Positions 1-7,589 of a DNA stretch of 24,833 nucleotides are shown here, piece by piece (positions within the stretch are counted from its first letter, which is position 1; each line of letters opens with the position of its first letter). The stretch is taken from the NCBI GenBank assembly GCA_023453665.1, contig JAEXTA010000059.1, positions 1 to 24,833 of the forward strand, given 5' to 3'. This stretch comes from Bacteroidota bacterium (GTDB lineage Bacteria; Bacteroidota; Ignavibacteria; Ignavibacteriales; Ignavibacteriaceae). The notes beneath the pieces were generated by a model. That model saw nothing but the letters and a program-made list of their open reading frames with translations, was not told the origin of the DNA and searched no databases. Both the position numbers and the translations under genes were made by a program.

Positions 1-315
1 ATTAAAATGAATTCTAAAAAAACCGCCGGGTGATACTATACTTGTCTGCTTTGGAACTCTTTGTGCAACTTTATTTATTACAGTTTGTTTATCTGTTCCA
101 AATAAGTTCCGGTTCATCTGAACAAAATTAATTGTTCCTAAACCGCATTTCAGCGGCAGGTTATCTTTTGGCATTTGCTCAATATTTTGAACTAAGTGAG
201 GTGCTTTTAGATAAAGATATTCATTATATATTGAGTCGAGTTGTTCAGCAGAATAACTTTGCCCCATCACATATACCGGTAACAGAAGCAGAATAGCAAG
301 TATATTTTTTTTCAT
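1..315 (-). CDS. Secreted protein, N-terminal part only (runs off the left edge)
   Basis: The first 105 codons of a gene that leaves the window. The start ATG is at 313-315 and overlaps the stop of the upstream FG-GAP gene by 4 bp (ATGA), so the two are probably translationally coupled. The N-terminus is a clear signal peptide: MKK, a hydrophobic ILAILLLLPVYV core, then MGQ. The mature part is hydrophilic and reaches SPGGFFRIHF just before the edge. Similar wording precedes the catalytic part of some secreted T9SS-type hydrolases in Bacteroidota and Ignavibacteria, but the catalytic region lies outside the window. Function is therefore not assigned; export from the cytoplasm is well supported. 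Confidence 0.75.
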   Translation of the reverse strand, partial: MKKNILAILLLLPVYVMGQSYSAEQLDSIYNEYLYLKAPHLVQNIEQMPKDNLPLKCGLGTINFVQMNRNLFGTDKQTVINKVAQRVPKQTSIVSPGGFFRIHFN

Positions 316-2462
316 GGTAGTTGTTTTATCGTTATACAGCCAAGTGTACTGTTAGAGTAAACAAAATGATAATTTTTCGAATTCATATTTTTTATAAAGA
401 ACCTGTTAACATCGTCCGCTTCGAGAACTCTGGTTGCAATATAACTTCTTCCGTTGTTTGTAAAGTCGATTTTCTTTAATGCCTTTTCTTCAGGGAAATA
501 AGCTGCAATCTTTTTCAGTCCGCCAAATTTTATTTCACCGAAATATAATTGCTTCTTTTCTTTAATCCTTGTGCTTATTGGAATTTCTTTTCCTGTTTTA
601 ATAAAAGTAGAATTACCATTACTTATTACAGAATATTGTTCATTCCCTGTTTCAATAAGGCTAAAGTAAATCTCTGAATCATTGTTTAGAAAATCTCCGG
701 TTATACTTCGTACTATTGCCCGGTAGCCGGATGGTATTCTCGTTGTCTTTTTTGACTTATTTATTTGTTCAGATAAAACTTTTTTGTAGAGAATTAATCC
801 ATCATCAGTTTGCTGCCAGTAGTAAATTTCGGGAGTGTTATTCAAAGCGATTGAAATATCCTCAACACCGGATATTTCCCCCTGGTACATAATAAATGAA
901 TATCTGAAATTTTTATATTCATAGTAACCAGCCGCTGTTATGTTATCCCTGTAATACGTTAAATAAATTCTTGGCTCATTTTCCTCATTTTTTGCCACCT
1001 TCAAATCAGCAATATTACCGGGTGCATACAATGAAGTATTTTCTTTTTCAAAAGATTTAAAGTCGATCTTTATTATCTCCACAAGTCTCGCTTCTTCCGA
1101 ATAACAATAAAACACTTTTTCTGATTTACCAAGGCTAAGTATTTTGATTTCATCATGTTGATCATTTAACCTGACTTTATAAAAGTCCTGGGGAATTCCG
1201 GATGAGTTCCGGATTATAAACTTGAGTGACTTATCAAACCGGTCAATAAAGCAAATATCATTAATTCCATTGTTGTCGCCATCAAAATAATTTAATGAAG
1301 ATGGGTCAACGGATGGTACAATGTTTGCATCTTCAGTAATTGAGGTCAGGTTGGTAATTGTGATCAGTTCGCCGGGAGAACTTATTACTGCCAGTCCATT
1401 GATGAACTTGCTGTAATAAGGTATAATATCGTCAATGGTTTTTCTCTTCAGGTATACAATTTCATTATAAAATTCATTTTCATCTTTTGAAAAGATCACA
1501 GATAAAATTCCATTGGCTATGTTAATGTAAGCTATATCTATTTTTCCATCCCTGTTGAAGTCGGCCGTAATAAATTTATCCGCTTTGTATTTTGTCTGAA
1601 TCGTTACAGTATGATTATAAGCTGAAACAGCATCACCATACATTATGGTTATTTTGTAATCCTGTGCAAAAATAAGATCTTCATACTCATCCAGATTCTG
1701 ATTGACAGCTTTCAGATTATGTATAGTTCCGCCGACCTGGATACTTCTTGATTTACCAAATCTCAATGAGCCATAATTGTAATAAAAAATTAATGATCTG
1801 TTGATCAGATCAAATGCTGCGATATCTTTAACACCGTCATTACTAAGATCGACTAACACTGATTCGGAAAATATTTTTTTTGATTCAGGTTTTGTTTCAA
1901 CGGGTTTTCCATTGTGGAATGAAACGACAGAGATCCCATCAAATCCATTTCCAGAAATAAGTAGTTCTACTTTACCGTCACCGTTGAGATCAGAAGCCCT
2001 TATATTTTCCGGGAACGAATCAAACTGCAATGACTGCGTAACAGTCAATCTTCCTGTGGACGAGAAACTTATTAAGCCTGCTTCCCTTTTCTTTCTTGAC
2101 GTATATGCATAACCTGTAAGATTATTATCCTTGTTGTAAACGCTCACAATTTCTGTCAGTTGAAAATTTGAACTGCTTATGCTCTCCTGAATTGATTTAT
2201 CATTTCCGCTTCCGGTAATCACAGAATACTTAATGGATTCTTTACTGAATAAAAGTAAGTCTGTAAAAGAATCTGAATTATAGTTAAGGGAAAATAATGA
2301 TGTGTTATCTGTACTTACTTTGAATGAATTCAATTTACAGAAACCATTAATTGGAGTCTGAGCATTCAATTCATAAATAAATAAAAAGGATAAAAGGAAA
2401 AAATTAAATTTGTTTGTTCCTGGTTTTAAGCCTTGTTTCTCTTCTCTGCAGGGCTTCTTCAT
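312..2462 (-). CDS. Secreted FG-GAP/VCBS repeat (beta-propeller-like) protein
   Basis: About 716 residues. The N-terminus has a long basic n-region (MKKPCREEKQGLKPGTNK), a hydrophobic core FNFFLLSFLFIY and an LNAQ cleavage-like site, so export is likely. The mature protein carries several Ca-binding-like FG-GAP/VCBS motifs near residues 158 (DLNGDGKVELL), 205 (DLSNDGVKDI), 301 (DFNRDGKIDI) and 395 (DGDNNGINDI). These are typical of integrin-alpha-like propeller repeats used in extracellular binding. No enzymatic motif and no T9SS C-terminal domain are visible; it ends CITIKQLP. The start at 2460-2462 overlaps the thioesterase gene by 59 bp. Another ATG lies five codons further up, and no ATG, GTG or TTG codon occurs between 2460 and the hydrophobic core, so the overlap seems real. 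It is coupled to the next gene by ATGA at 312-315. Confidence 0.8.
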   Translation of the reverse strand: MKKPCREEKQGLKPGTNKFNFFLLSFLFIYELNAQTPINGFCKLNSFKVSTDNTSLFSLNYNSDSFTDLLLFSKESIKYSVITGSGNDKSIQESISSSNFQLTEIVSVYNKDNNLTGYAYTSRKKREAGLISFSSTGRLTVTQSLQFDSFPENIRASDLNGDGKVELLISGNGFDGISVVSFHNGKPVETKPESKKIFSESVLVDLSNDGVKDIAAFDLINRSLIFYYNYGSLRFGKSRSIQVGGTIHNLKAVNQNLDEYEDLIFAQDYKITIMYGDAVSAYNHTVTIQTKYKADKFITADFNRDGKIDIAYINIANGILSVIFSKDENEFYNEIVYLKRKTIDDIIPYYSKFINGLAVISSPGELITITNLTSITEDANIVPSVDPSSLNYFDGDNNGINDICFIDRFDKSLKFIIRNSSGIPQDFYKVRLNDQHDEIKILSLGKSEKVFYCYSEEARLVEIIKIDFKSFEKENTSLYAPGNIADLKVAKNEENEPRIYLTYYRDNITAAGYYEYKNFRYSFIMYQGEISGVEDISIALNNTPEIYYWQQTDDGLILYKKVLSEQINKSKKTTRIPSGYRAIVRSITGDFLNNDSEIYFSLIETGNEQYSVISNGNSTFIKTGKEIPISTRIKEKKQLYFGEIKFGGLKKIAAYFPEEKALKKIDFTNNGRSYIATRVLEADDVNRFFIKNMNSKNYHFVYSNSTLGCITIKQLP

Positions 2463-2880
2463 ATCTTCTGTTTTCATCTTCGGTTTCGGGAATCACATCA
2501 AGAGCTTTAATTGGTCGTCCGTCAGCTTCAACACTTACAAATGTAAGGTAAGCGGTATTAGAATGAACTCTTTTACCTTCTCTGAATGCTTCGGCATAAA
2601 CCTTAACACCGATTTCCATTGAAGTATTAAAAACCCTGTTAACAGATGCAATCAAAGTAACTGCTTCACCTAATTTTATCGGGTGGTGAAAATCTATTCT
2701 GTCAACCGAAGCTGTAACACATATTCGCTGGTTATGTTTAGCTGCTGAAAGTGCGGCACAAATATCTATCCAGTGCATAAGCTGACCGCCGAGTAAATTT
2801 CCAAGCTGGTTTGTATGATGCGGCAAAACCAGTTCAGTCATTGTTATAACGGATTCAGCGACCTTTTTACTTTGTGTCAT
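2404..2880 (-). CDS. Hotdog-fold acyl-CoA thioesterase (YciA/ACOT type)
   Basis: A 158-residue single hotdog domain, the usual length for YciA-like acyl-CoA hydrolases, which cleave acyl-CoA to free acid and CoA in the cytoplasm. The family motif is near residues 21-39: HHTNQLGNLLGGQLMHWID, with the active-site Asn/Gly turn, the GG and the Asp of the central helix. A second conserved strand, SVDRIDFHHPIKLGE, lies at 58-72. The start ATG (2878-2880) overlaps the bamD stop by 4 bp (ATGA), indicating coupling. The C-terminal tail (RRYEEALQRRETRLKTRNKQI) is highly charged and lies beyond the core fold; its DNA also encodes the n-region of the next gene's signal peptide in another frame. Substrate chain length cannot be told from sequence. 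Confidence 0.9.
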   Translation of the reverse strand: MTQSKKVAESVITMTELVLPHHTNQLGNLLGGQLMHWIDICAALSAAKHNQRICVTASVDRIDFHHPIKLGEAVTLIASVNRVFNTSMEIGVKVYAEAFREGKRVHSNTAYLTFVSVEADGRPIKALDVIPETEDENRRYEEALQRRETRLKTRNKQI

Positions 2881-3638
2881 TGATTTGACGCGGAAAGTTT
2901 ACCCTCAATGGAGATTTTTAAATTCCGGACATCTTCAACTCTGCTGTCATTTGAAAATCTTGAAAGGAATTTATCAATTTCTGTTAATGCTTCTGCATTC
3001 CTGTCCCTGTCGATAAGCAAAACAATTTTGTTGTACATTGCCATTGGTGCGTACCGTGTATCGTGATATACTTCAATTATATTCGTATAGTATAAAAGTG
3101 ATGCGGTATAATATTCAAGTTTTTCATATATCAGTGCATCACTAAATTCTTTTTGAGCAAGCTTTTCATTTAACTCGGTAATTTTTGATTCGGCTTCCTG
3201 TACTTTTTCATTCGTAGGAAAGAAATCAATAAAAGCCTGGTATTCTTCAATTGCTTTTTTTGTATATCTCTGATCAAGATTAAAATTTGGTGATAGAAGG
3301 TAATAACATTCAGCTAACATAAATTGTGCGATGGGTATATACTCACTCGCGGTCATATTCTTAATCAATTTACTGAATTCATAACCGGCTAAAATATATT
3401 CGCCTCTTTGATACCTTGTCATTCCAAGATAATACTGTGCATCATCCACAACTGCGTTGCCGGGGTATTGAAGTATTATAGCTTGTAATTCATTTACTGC
3501 TTCTTCGTAGTCTTCATCGTTATAAAGATCAATTGCGTATTTTAATTTTTCTTCCGGTGTCATGTTTGTGGTATCTAATGCGCCGGAACATCCCCAGAAA
3601 ACAACAGGAATCATTACTATAAAAAGAATATACTTCAT
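2877..3638 (-). CDS. bamD: Outer membrane assembly lipoprotein BamD
   Basis: 253 residues. A lipoprotein signal with a lipobox near residues 14-17 (VFWGC, Cys17) is followed by tandem TPR-like helical pairs: YAIDLYNDEDYEEAVNELQ, AQYYLGMTRYQRGEYILAGYEF, AIEEYQAFIDFFP and ALTEIDKFLSRF. The lipid anchor, about 250 aa and five TPR units match BamD/YfiO, the periplasmic-side outer-membrane lipoprotein that works with BamA to fold beta-barrel proteins. It is first in a coupled set with the thioesterase and two secreted proteins downstream. A TAnnTTTG-like box (TACCTTTG, minus strand, 3699-3706) lies about 60 bp upstream, without an obvious -33 partner. A generic TPR lipoprotein is the only alternative. 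Confidence 0.88.
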   Translation of the reverse strand: MKYILFIVMIPVVFWGCSGALDTTNMTPEEKLKYAIDLYNDEDYEEAVNELQAIILQYPGNAVVDDAQYYLGMTRYQRGEYILAGYEFSKLIKNMTASEYIPIAQFMLAECYYLLSPNFNLDQRYTKKAIEEYQAFIDFFPTNEKVQEAESKITELNEKLAQKEFSDALIYEKLEYYTASLLYYTNIIEVYHDTRYAPMAMYNKIVLLIDRDRNAEALTEIDKFLSRFSNDSRVEDVRNLKISIEGKLSASNQ

Positions 3639-3713
3639 ACTTTAAGCATTAATTGTTAAAAAATTGACACATAATAATAAATAAAATCCGCCCTCGTTCA
3701 AAGGTATTTATTG

Positions 3714-4325
3714 CTACTTGCTTCTTATAGTGAAGAATAAAATGACTGCCGCGGCAGTTGCACCTATTGCAACTATTGGCTCAAACAGGCATGAGAAAAA
3801 TGGCTCTGCGGGTTTGTCACCAACTGTAAACGGATAGGAATAATTTTCAATATTCTGAAGTTCATTTGTGGCTACGCTATCAGTAACATGAAAATTAAAA
3901 GACTTACCTGTTTCTGGAATAGTGTTAAGCCTGTAACTACCTGAAATTGAAGCATGCCTGACGGTATAAAATTCTCCGAAAAAACCATCTCTGTAACTAT
4001 CAGGATATTCAATTTTAGCCAGGTCGAGAGTAAAAAATAAATTTTTGTTTAATGATTTATTTTCAATTCCATCATGAACTAATAATGTATTGTTAATGGA
4101 ATTGTGAATTTGGTTCCTGAATACTTCATACCCATTGCCGAGTGTCAAGGTTAATGATACATCATTCAAATCACCGGGATTTTGACTATGAATTAAAACT
4201 GCAGCAGAGTCGATTAATGAATAAAAAAGTTCAAGGTTGGTTTTAGTCTGTGCGTATATTGAAGAACTGAAAACAAGCAGAAAAAATAATGTCTTTGACG
4301 GAAAAAGAGTTTTGTAAAAGTTCAT
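3714..4325 (-). CDS. Exported protein of unknown function with C-terminal membrane tail
   Basis: 203 residues; not recognised as a characterised family. The N-terminus is a signal peptide (KTLFFLLVFSSSIYAQ), followed by about 150 residues of soluble, mixed-strand sequence without catalytic motifs. The end is distinctive: a short EPFFSCLFEP stretch, a hydrophobic helix of about 17 residues (IVAIGATAAAVILFFTI) and a terminal RSK. That helix-plus-basic end could be a simple membrane anchor or a C-terminal sorting signal. It lies between htpX, from which a terminator hairpin separates it, and bamD, 75 bp downstream on the same strand. It may be transcribed into bamD, since no terminator is visible between them. 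Confidence 0.75.
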   Translation of the reverse strand: MNFYKTLFPSKTLFFLLVFSSSIYAQTKTNLELFYSLIDSAAVLIHSQNPGDLNDVSLTLTLGNGYEVFRNQIHNSINNTLLVHDGIENKSLNKNLFFTLDLAKIEYPDSYRDGFFGEFYTVRHASISGSYRLNTIPETGKSFNFHVTDSVATNELQNIENYSYPFTVGDKPAEPFFSCLFEPIVAIGATAAAVILFFTIRSK

Positions 4326-4373
4326 TCTGCGAATTATTATTCTTAAAATTTTTCCTGTTTGATAATTAAAGAA

Positions 4374-4406
4374 CAGGATAGTCTTAATGGCTATAAGACT
4401 ACCCTG
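4374..4406 (-). terminator. Hairpin terminator after htpX
   Basis: An 8-bp perfect stem (TAGTCTTA at 4379-4386 with TAAGACTA at 4394-4401, 7-nt loop) extends past one mismatch by CAGG/CCTG. It starts 12 bp past the htpX stop. On the minus strand it is followed by TTCTTTAATT, a modest U-tract. It also separates htpX from the downstream exported-protein gene. Confidence 0.65.
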
Positions 4407-4417
4407 CTTAAATAAAA

Positions 4418-5266
4418 TTAAGCTCTACCTGCAGCAATTTCCTGAAGTTTTTTAATTCTCTCTTCAACGGGTGGATGAGTAGAAAATAACTTCATAACTC
4501 CGCCGCCTGTTAAAGGATTAATAATAAACATATGAGCCGATGCCGGTCCAACATTCTCAAGCGGTTTCATTTCGTTACCACGTGAAATTTTTGCAAGTGC
4601 TGATGCAAGTCCCAAAGGATTTCCGCTTATTTCTGCACCTCCTTTGTCAGCCATAAATTCACGTGATCTTGAAATTCCCATTTGCAGTAAAGTTGCTGCA
4701 ATTGGTGCAAGTATTAAAAGTGCAAGTGAAGAAAGTCCGCCGCCGTCTCTGTCATCATCACTTCTGCCGAACATCATTGCCCAGCCAGCCATTTGTGCTA
4801 TGTACGTTATAGTTCCAACAATTGTTGCTGCAATTGTACCGATAAGAATATCACGGTTTTTAACGTGAGCAAGTTCGTGAGCCATAACCCCGGCAAGCTC
4901 ATCATTATTTAATCCACGTAAAATACCTGTAGTTGCAGCAACTGCAGCGTTTTGAGGGTTTCTTCCTGTTGCAAATGCATTCGGTGTCGGATCATCAATA
5001 ATATAAACTCTCGGCATTGGTAAGTTTGCTCTTGATGCCAGGTTTTCAACCATTTCAAAGAATTTTGGTGATGATTCTTTTGTTACTTCTTTGGCTCGAT
5101 ACATCTTTAAAATTATTTTATCTGAGAACCAGTACGAACTGAAATTCATTACAACTGAAAAAATAAAAGCAATTGTCATTCCTGTAGTTCCTCCTAAAAG
5201 GTAACCAACTAACAGGAACAAGATCATCATAAATGTCATTAAAAATACAGTTTTAAGCGTGTTCAT
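4418..5266 (-). CDS. htpX: Membrane zinc metalloprotease HtpX
   Basis: 282 residues, M48B family, an inner-membrane protease that degrades misfolded membrane proteins together with FtsH. Two hydrophobic segments sit near residues 5-25 and 29-48. The zinc site HELAH is at 130-134 within GVMAHELAHVKNRD, with the third ligand Glu near 203 in SREFMADKGGAEI. Two further membrane segments lie near 142-164 and 179-198. The conserved end TGGGVMKLFSTHPPVEERIKKL is typical. The start at 5266 is supported by a Shine-Dalgarno-like AGAGAGGAAA directly upstream. Length and motif order are normal for the family. Upstream lies a 159-bp leader containing a long inverted repeat, described separately. Confidence 0.95.
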   Translation of the reverse strand: MNTLKTVFLMTFMMILFLLVGYLLGGTTGMTIAFIFSVVMNFSSYWFSDKIILKMYRAKEVTKESSPKFFEMVENLASRANLPMPRVYIIDDPTPNAFATGRNPQNAAVAATTGILRGLNNDELAGVMAHELAHVKNRDILIGTIAATIVGTITYIAQMAGWAMMFGRSDDDRDGGGLSSLALLILAPIAATLLQMGISRSREFMADKGGAEISGNPLGLASALAKISRGNEMKPLENVGPASAHMFIINPLTGGGVMKLFSTHPPVEERIKKLQEIAAGRA

Positions 5267-5312
5267 TTTCCTCTCTAATATTTTTTATTTCGGTTAAAAT
5301 TAAATAATGGTT

Positions 5313-5378
5313 TTTAGTTAAACAAGGTACTACGGACAGGTATATCCGCAGACTTTTTGATGAAATAATTTAACTAAA
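5313..5378 (-). promoter_or_regulatory. Possible structured 5' leader of htpX
   Basis: A 10-bp perfect inverted repeat (TTTAGTTAAA at 5313-5322, TTTAACTAAA at 5369-5378) brackets a smaller hairpin with CGGA/TCCG arms around 5333-5348. It lies 46 bp upstream of the htpX start, in the gap between the M1 peptidase stop and htpX. As RNA from the minus strand it could fold into a nested stem. It might be a regulatory leader, an operator, or part of the end of the M1 transcript. Only the repeats are seen; the role is inferred. Confidence 0.35.
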
Positions 5379-5425
5379 GATTCAAAGCCCAAAAAAGAAC
5401 ATTTAGTTTAGGCACTAATTACTTT

Positions 5426-7414
5426 TCACTTTAACAAAATCATTTGTTTTGTTGAAATGAAATTACCGGAAACAAGTTGATAATAATATACTCCGCTGGA
5501 CAAAGTATTTCCGGCAGAAAATTCGATCTCATAATTCCCTGCTTCTTTATATTCATTAACTAATGTTGTTACTTCATTACCTAATATGTCGTAAACCTTC
5601 AGTGTAACTAACTCACCAAATCTTTCTGCGGAAAAGGTATTCAGTGATCGGGGAATTTGAAATTTTATTTTTGTTGAAGGATTAAACGGATTTGGATAGT
5701 TCTGTTCCAGGGAATATTCATTGTTAAAAACCGGATCATTAACATCTGAAGTGATTGTTAAATCTCTCAATATCCAGTTGTCAGGATCAAAAGAAACATA
5801 TATTGGTTCTTCATCAATTGTAAAAATAAAATTCTGATATTGCTGATCATTAAGAACAGTTATCGTTGTATCGCCTGAAGCTGTATTTATTTTTATTCTA
5901 ACAGGCATCTTAAAGAATTGTGGGACAGAATTAGTCTCCTGCGAAATACTCAAATGAAGTTCGTAATCATTTCCGTTTAATTCATAATACCACTGGAAAA
6001 AATATTTTGGGAATTTAACTCCGTAAATCCACTGCTGAAAAAAATATTCGAGTGAATTTCCATACACACTTTCTGCAATCGCCTGGAAATCTTCTGTAAC
6101 GGCGGTGCCATACGATACTGAAGGATGAGCAACATAAGTTTTAAGTATATCGAAAAAAACCGAATCACCGACAACTCCTCTCAACATATGCAGCACGTAA
6201 GCCCCTTTTGAATAACTACGGTAACCATCGAAAATGTAATTAGGATCAGAAATGTCCTGAACATAAATCGAACCTTCAGCAAATTTGGCGGCGGGAATTA
6301 TTCCATCCATATATGAATGATACGCAGTGCTTCCGTTTAATACTTCGTAATAAAGACCTGTTGCATAAGTAGCAAAGCCTTCGTTGAGCCAGATGTGATG
6401 CCAGTCCCTGCAGGTTATCTGATCACCAAACCACTGGTGCGCAAGTTCATGTGAGACAAGCCCCTCATTAAAAGCTCCCATTGATGAAACAGTCTGATGT
6501 TCCATTCCCCCGCCGCCGAGAAACTGGGCGTGTCCGTATTTTTCATTTATAAATGGATACAGACCAAACAGATCAGAATATACCTCCAGCATTCTCACCG
6601 TTTTATCCAGATCAGTTTGAACATAAGGGAATGTTTCCGGATAGATATAATGTATGACCGGCATTGAATCAGTCGGTGTGTATTTAAAGTAATTATGGTA
6701 GATATGATAATCAGCAATGGCAAACGAAATAAGATATTGAGCAATTGTATAACTGTTTTTCCATTTATAAGTTTTTGTCTGGTCAGGATTATTAACTATC
6801 TCAATAAGATTTCCATTTGAAACTGCGTACAGATCTTCATGACATGTTATCCATACATCTGAAGAGTCTGCTTTATCAGCAGGTGTGTCTTTGCAGGGCC
6901 ACCAATCATTTGCACCGTAAGGTTCGCTTAAAGTATAAATAGCGGGCAGTCCGTTATGAGTTCCATAAATTATACTTCCAAACCCGGTTGGAACAGGCAT
7001 ACCCTGGTAATACACTGTCACTTCAATTTCTTCACCGGATGAATAATTCCTGTCAAGAGTAACATTTAATTTATGATCTGCGGAGTGAACGAAACTTAAT
7101 GATGAACTTCCTGATTTCACCGAATCAACTGTCATTGTTGTTTTCAGATCGAGGAAGAATGAAGAAAGATTATTAATACATTCTGCTTTTACAGTTACAT
7201 TTCCTGAAAGATAGTTTGGAGTGTGAATTAATCTTAAATCTAATTTGTAGTATTTGATATCAATACTTTCATCACCGGGATAATTAATTTTACCAGAGAC
7301 GAATGAGTTTGAATATCTCATCTGTTCTGATTTGACAATCGAATTGTCAAACTGCTGTGAGTAAAGTGAAAGCAAATAAAGAGTGCAAAACAAAAAAGTA
7401 AAAGTCGTTTTCAT
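5426..7414 (-). CDS. Secreted M1-family aminopeptidase with T9SS C-terminal domain
   Basis: 662 residues from the ATG at 7412-7414, chosen because a Shine-Dalgarno-like GAGGGAG sits just upstream and a signal peptide follows at once (MKTTFTFLFCTLYLLSLYSQ); an in-frame ATG 12 codons upstream gives a poor export signal. The M1 zinc site is HELAH at about 322-326 plus Glu345 in WLNEGFATY, the HExxH-x18-E spacing. The exopeptidase motif reads GGGMEH near 301-306, with His where classical enzymes have Asn. A YSKGAYVLHML helix follows. The last 90 or so residues are a T9SS type A sorting domain (LEQNYPNPFNPST ... QMILLK), so the enzyme is likely carried across the outer membrane and attached or released. 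It probably trims N-terminal residues from extracellular peptides. A TTGACA box on the minus strand (7469-7474) may belong to its promoter. Confidence 0.92.
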   Translation of the reverse strand: MKTTFTFLFCTLYLLSLYSQQFDNSIVKSEQMRYSNSFVSGKINYPGDESIDIKYYKLDLRLIHTPNYLSGNVTVKAECINNLSSFFLDLKTTMTVDSVKSGSSSLSFVHSADHKLNVTLDRNYSSGEEIEVTVYYQGMPVPTGFGSIIYGTHNGLPAIYTLSEPYGANDWWPCKDTPADKADSSDVWITCHEDLYAVSNGNLIEIVNNPDQTKTYKWKNSYTIAQYLISFAIADYHIYHNYFKYTPTDSMPVIHYIYPETFPYVQTDLDKTVRMLEVYSDLFGLYPFINEKYGHAQFLGGGGMEHQTVSSMGAFNEGLVSHELAHQWFGDQITCRDWHHIWLNEGFATYATGLYYEVLNGSTAYHSYMDGIIPAAKFAEGSIYVQDISDPNYIFDGYRSYSKGAYVLHMLRGVVGDSVFFDILKTYVAHPSVSYGTAVTEDFQAIAESVYGNSLEYFFQQWIYGVKFPKYFFQWYYELNGNDYELHLSISQETNSVPQFFKMPVRIKINTASGDTTITVLNDQQYQNFIFTIDEEPIYVSFDPDNWILRDLTITSDVNDPVFNNEYSLEQNYPNPFNPSTKIKFQIPRSLNTFSAERFGELVTLKVYDILGNEVTTLVNEYKEAGNYEIEFSAGNTLSSGVYYYQLVSGNFISTKQMILLK

Positions 7415-7492
7415 TTCTCCCTCATATATAATCTTTTTCAACCATAACATTATAAATAAGGATCAGGATGTCAACATCATTTAAAATAAAAA

Positions 7493-7515
7493 AGGCGATT
7501 CACATTGAATCGCCT
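7493..7515 (-). terminator. Intrinsic terminator of the beta-helix protein gene
   Basis: A perfect 10-bp stem, AGGCGATTCA (7493-7502) and TGAATCGCCT (7506-7515), with a 3-nt loop. It lies 74 bp past the stop at 7590. Read on the minus strand it is followed by TTTTTTATTTT, a strong U-tract. The core arm GGCGATTC is shared with the hairpin at 9448-9473. Confidence 0.88.
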
Positions 7516-7589
7516 CTGTGTTTCATTTCATTACTTAATACCAAATAGTCTTCAGACTTGTCGGTTCTTTGGCGGATTAAGTCAGTGCG

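Noticed and set aside
1801..2112. Plus-strand open frame of about 100 codons inside the FG-GAP gene
   Set aside because: It lies wholly within a well-supported minus-strand gene, has no ribosome-binding site and low-complexity Ser/Leu composition, and fits no family.
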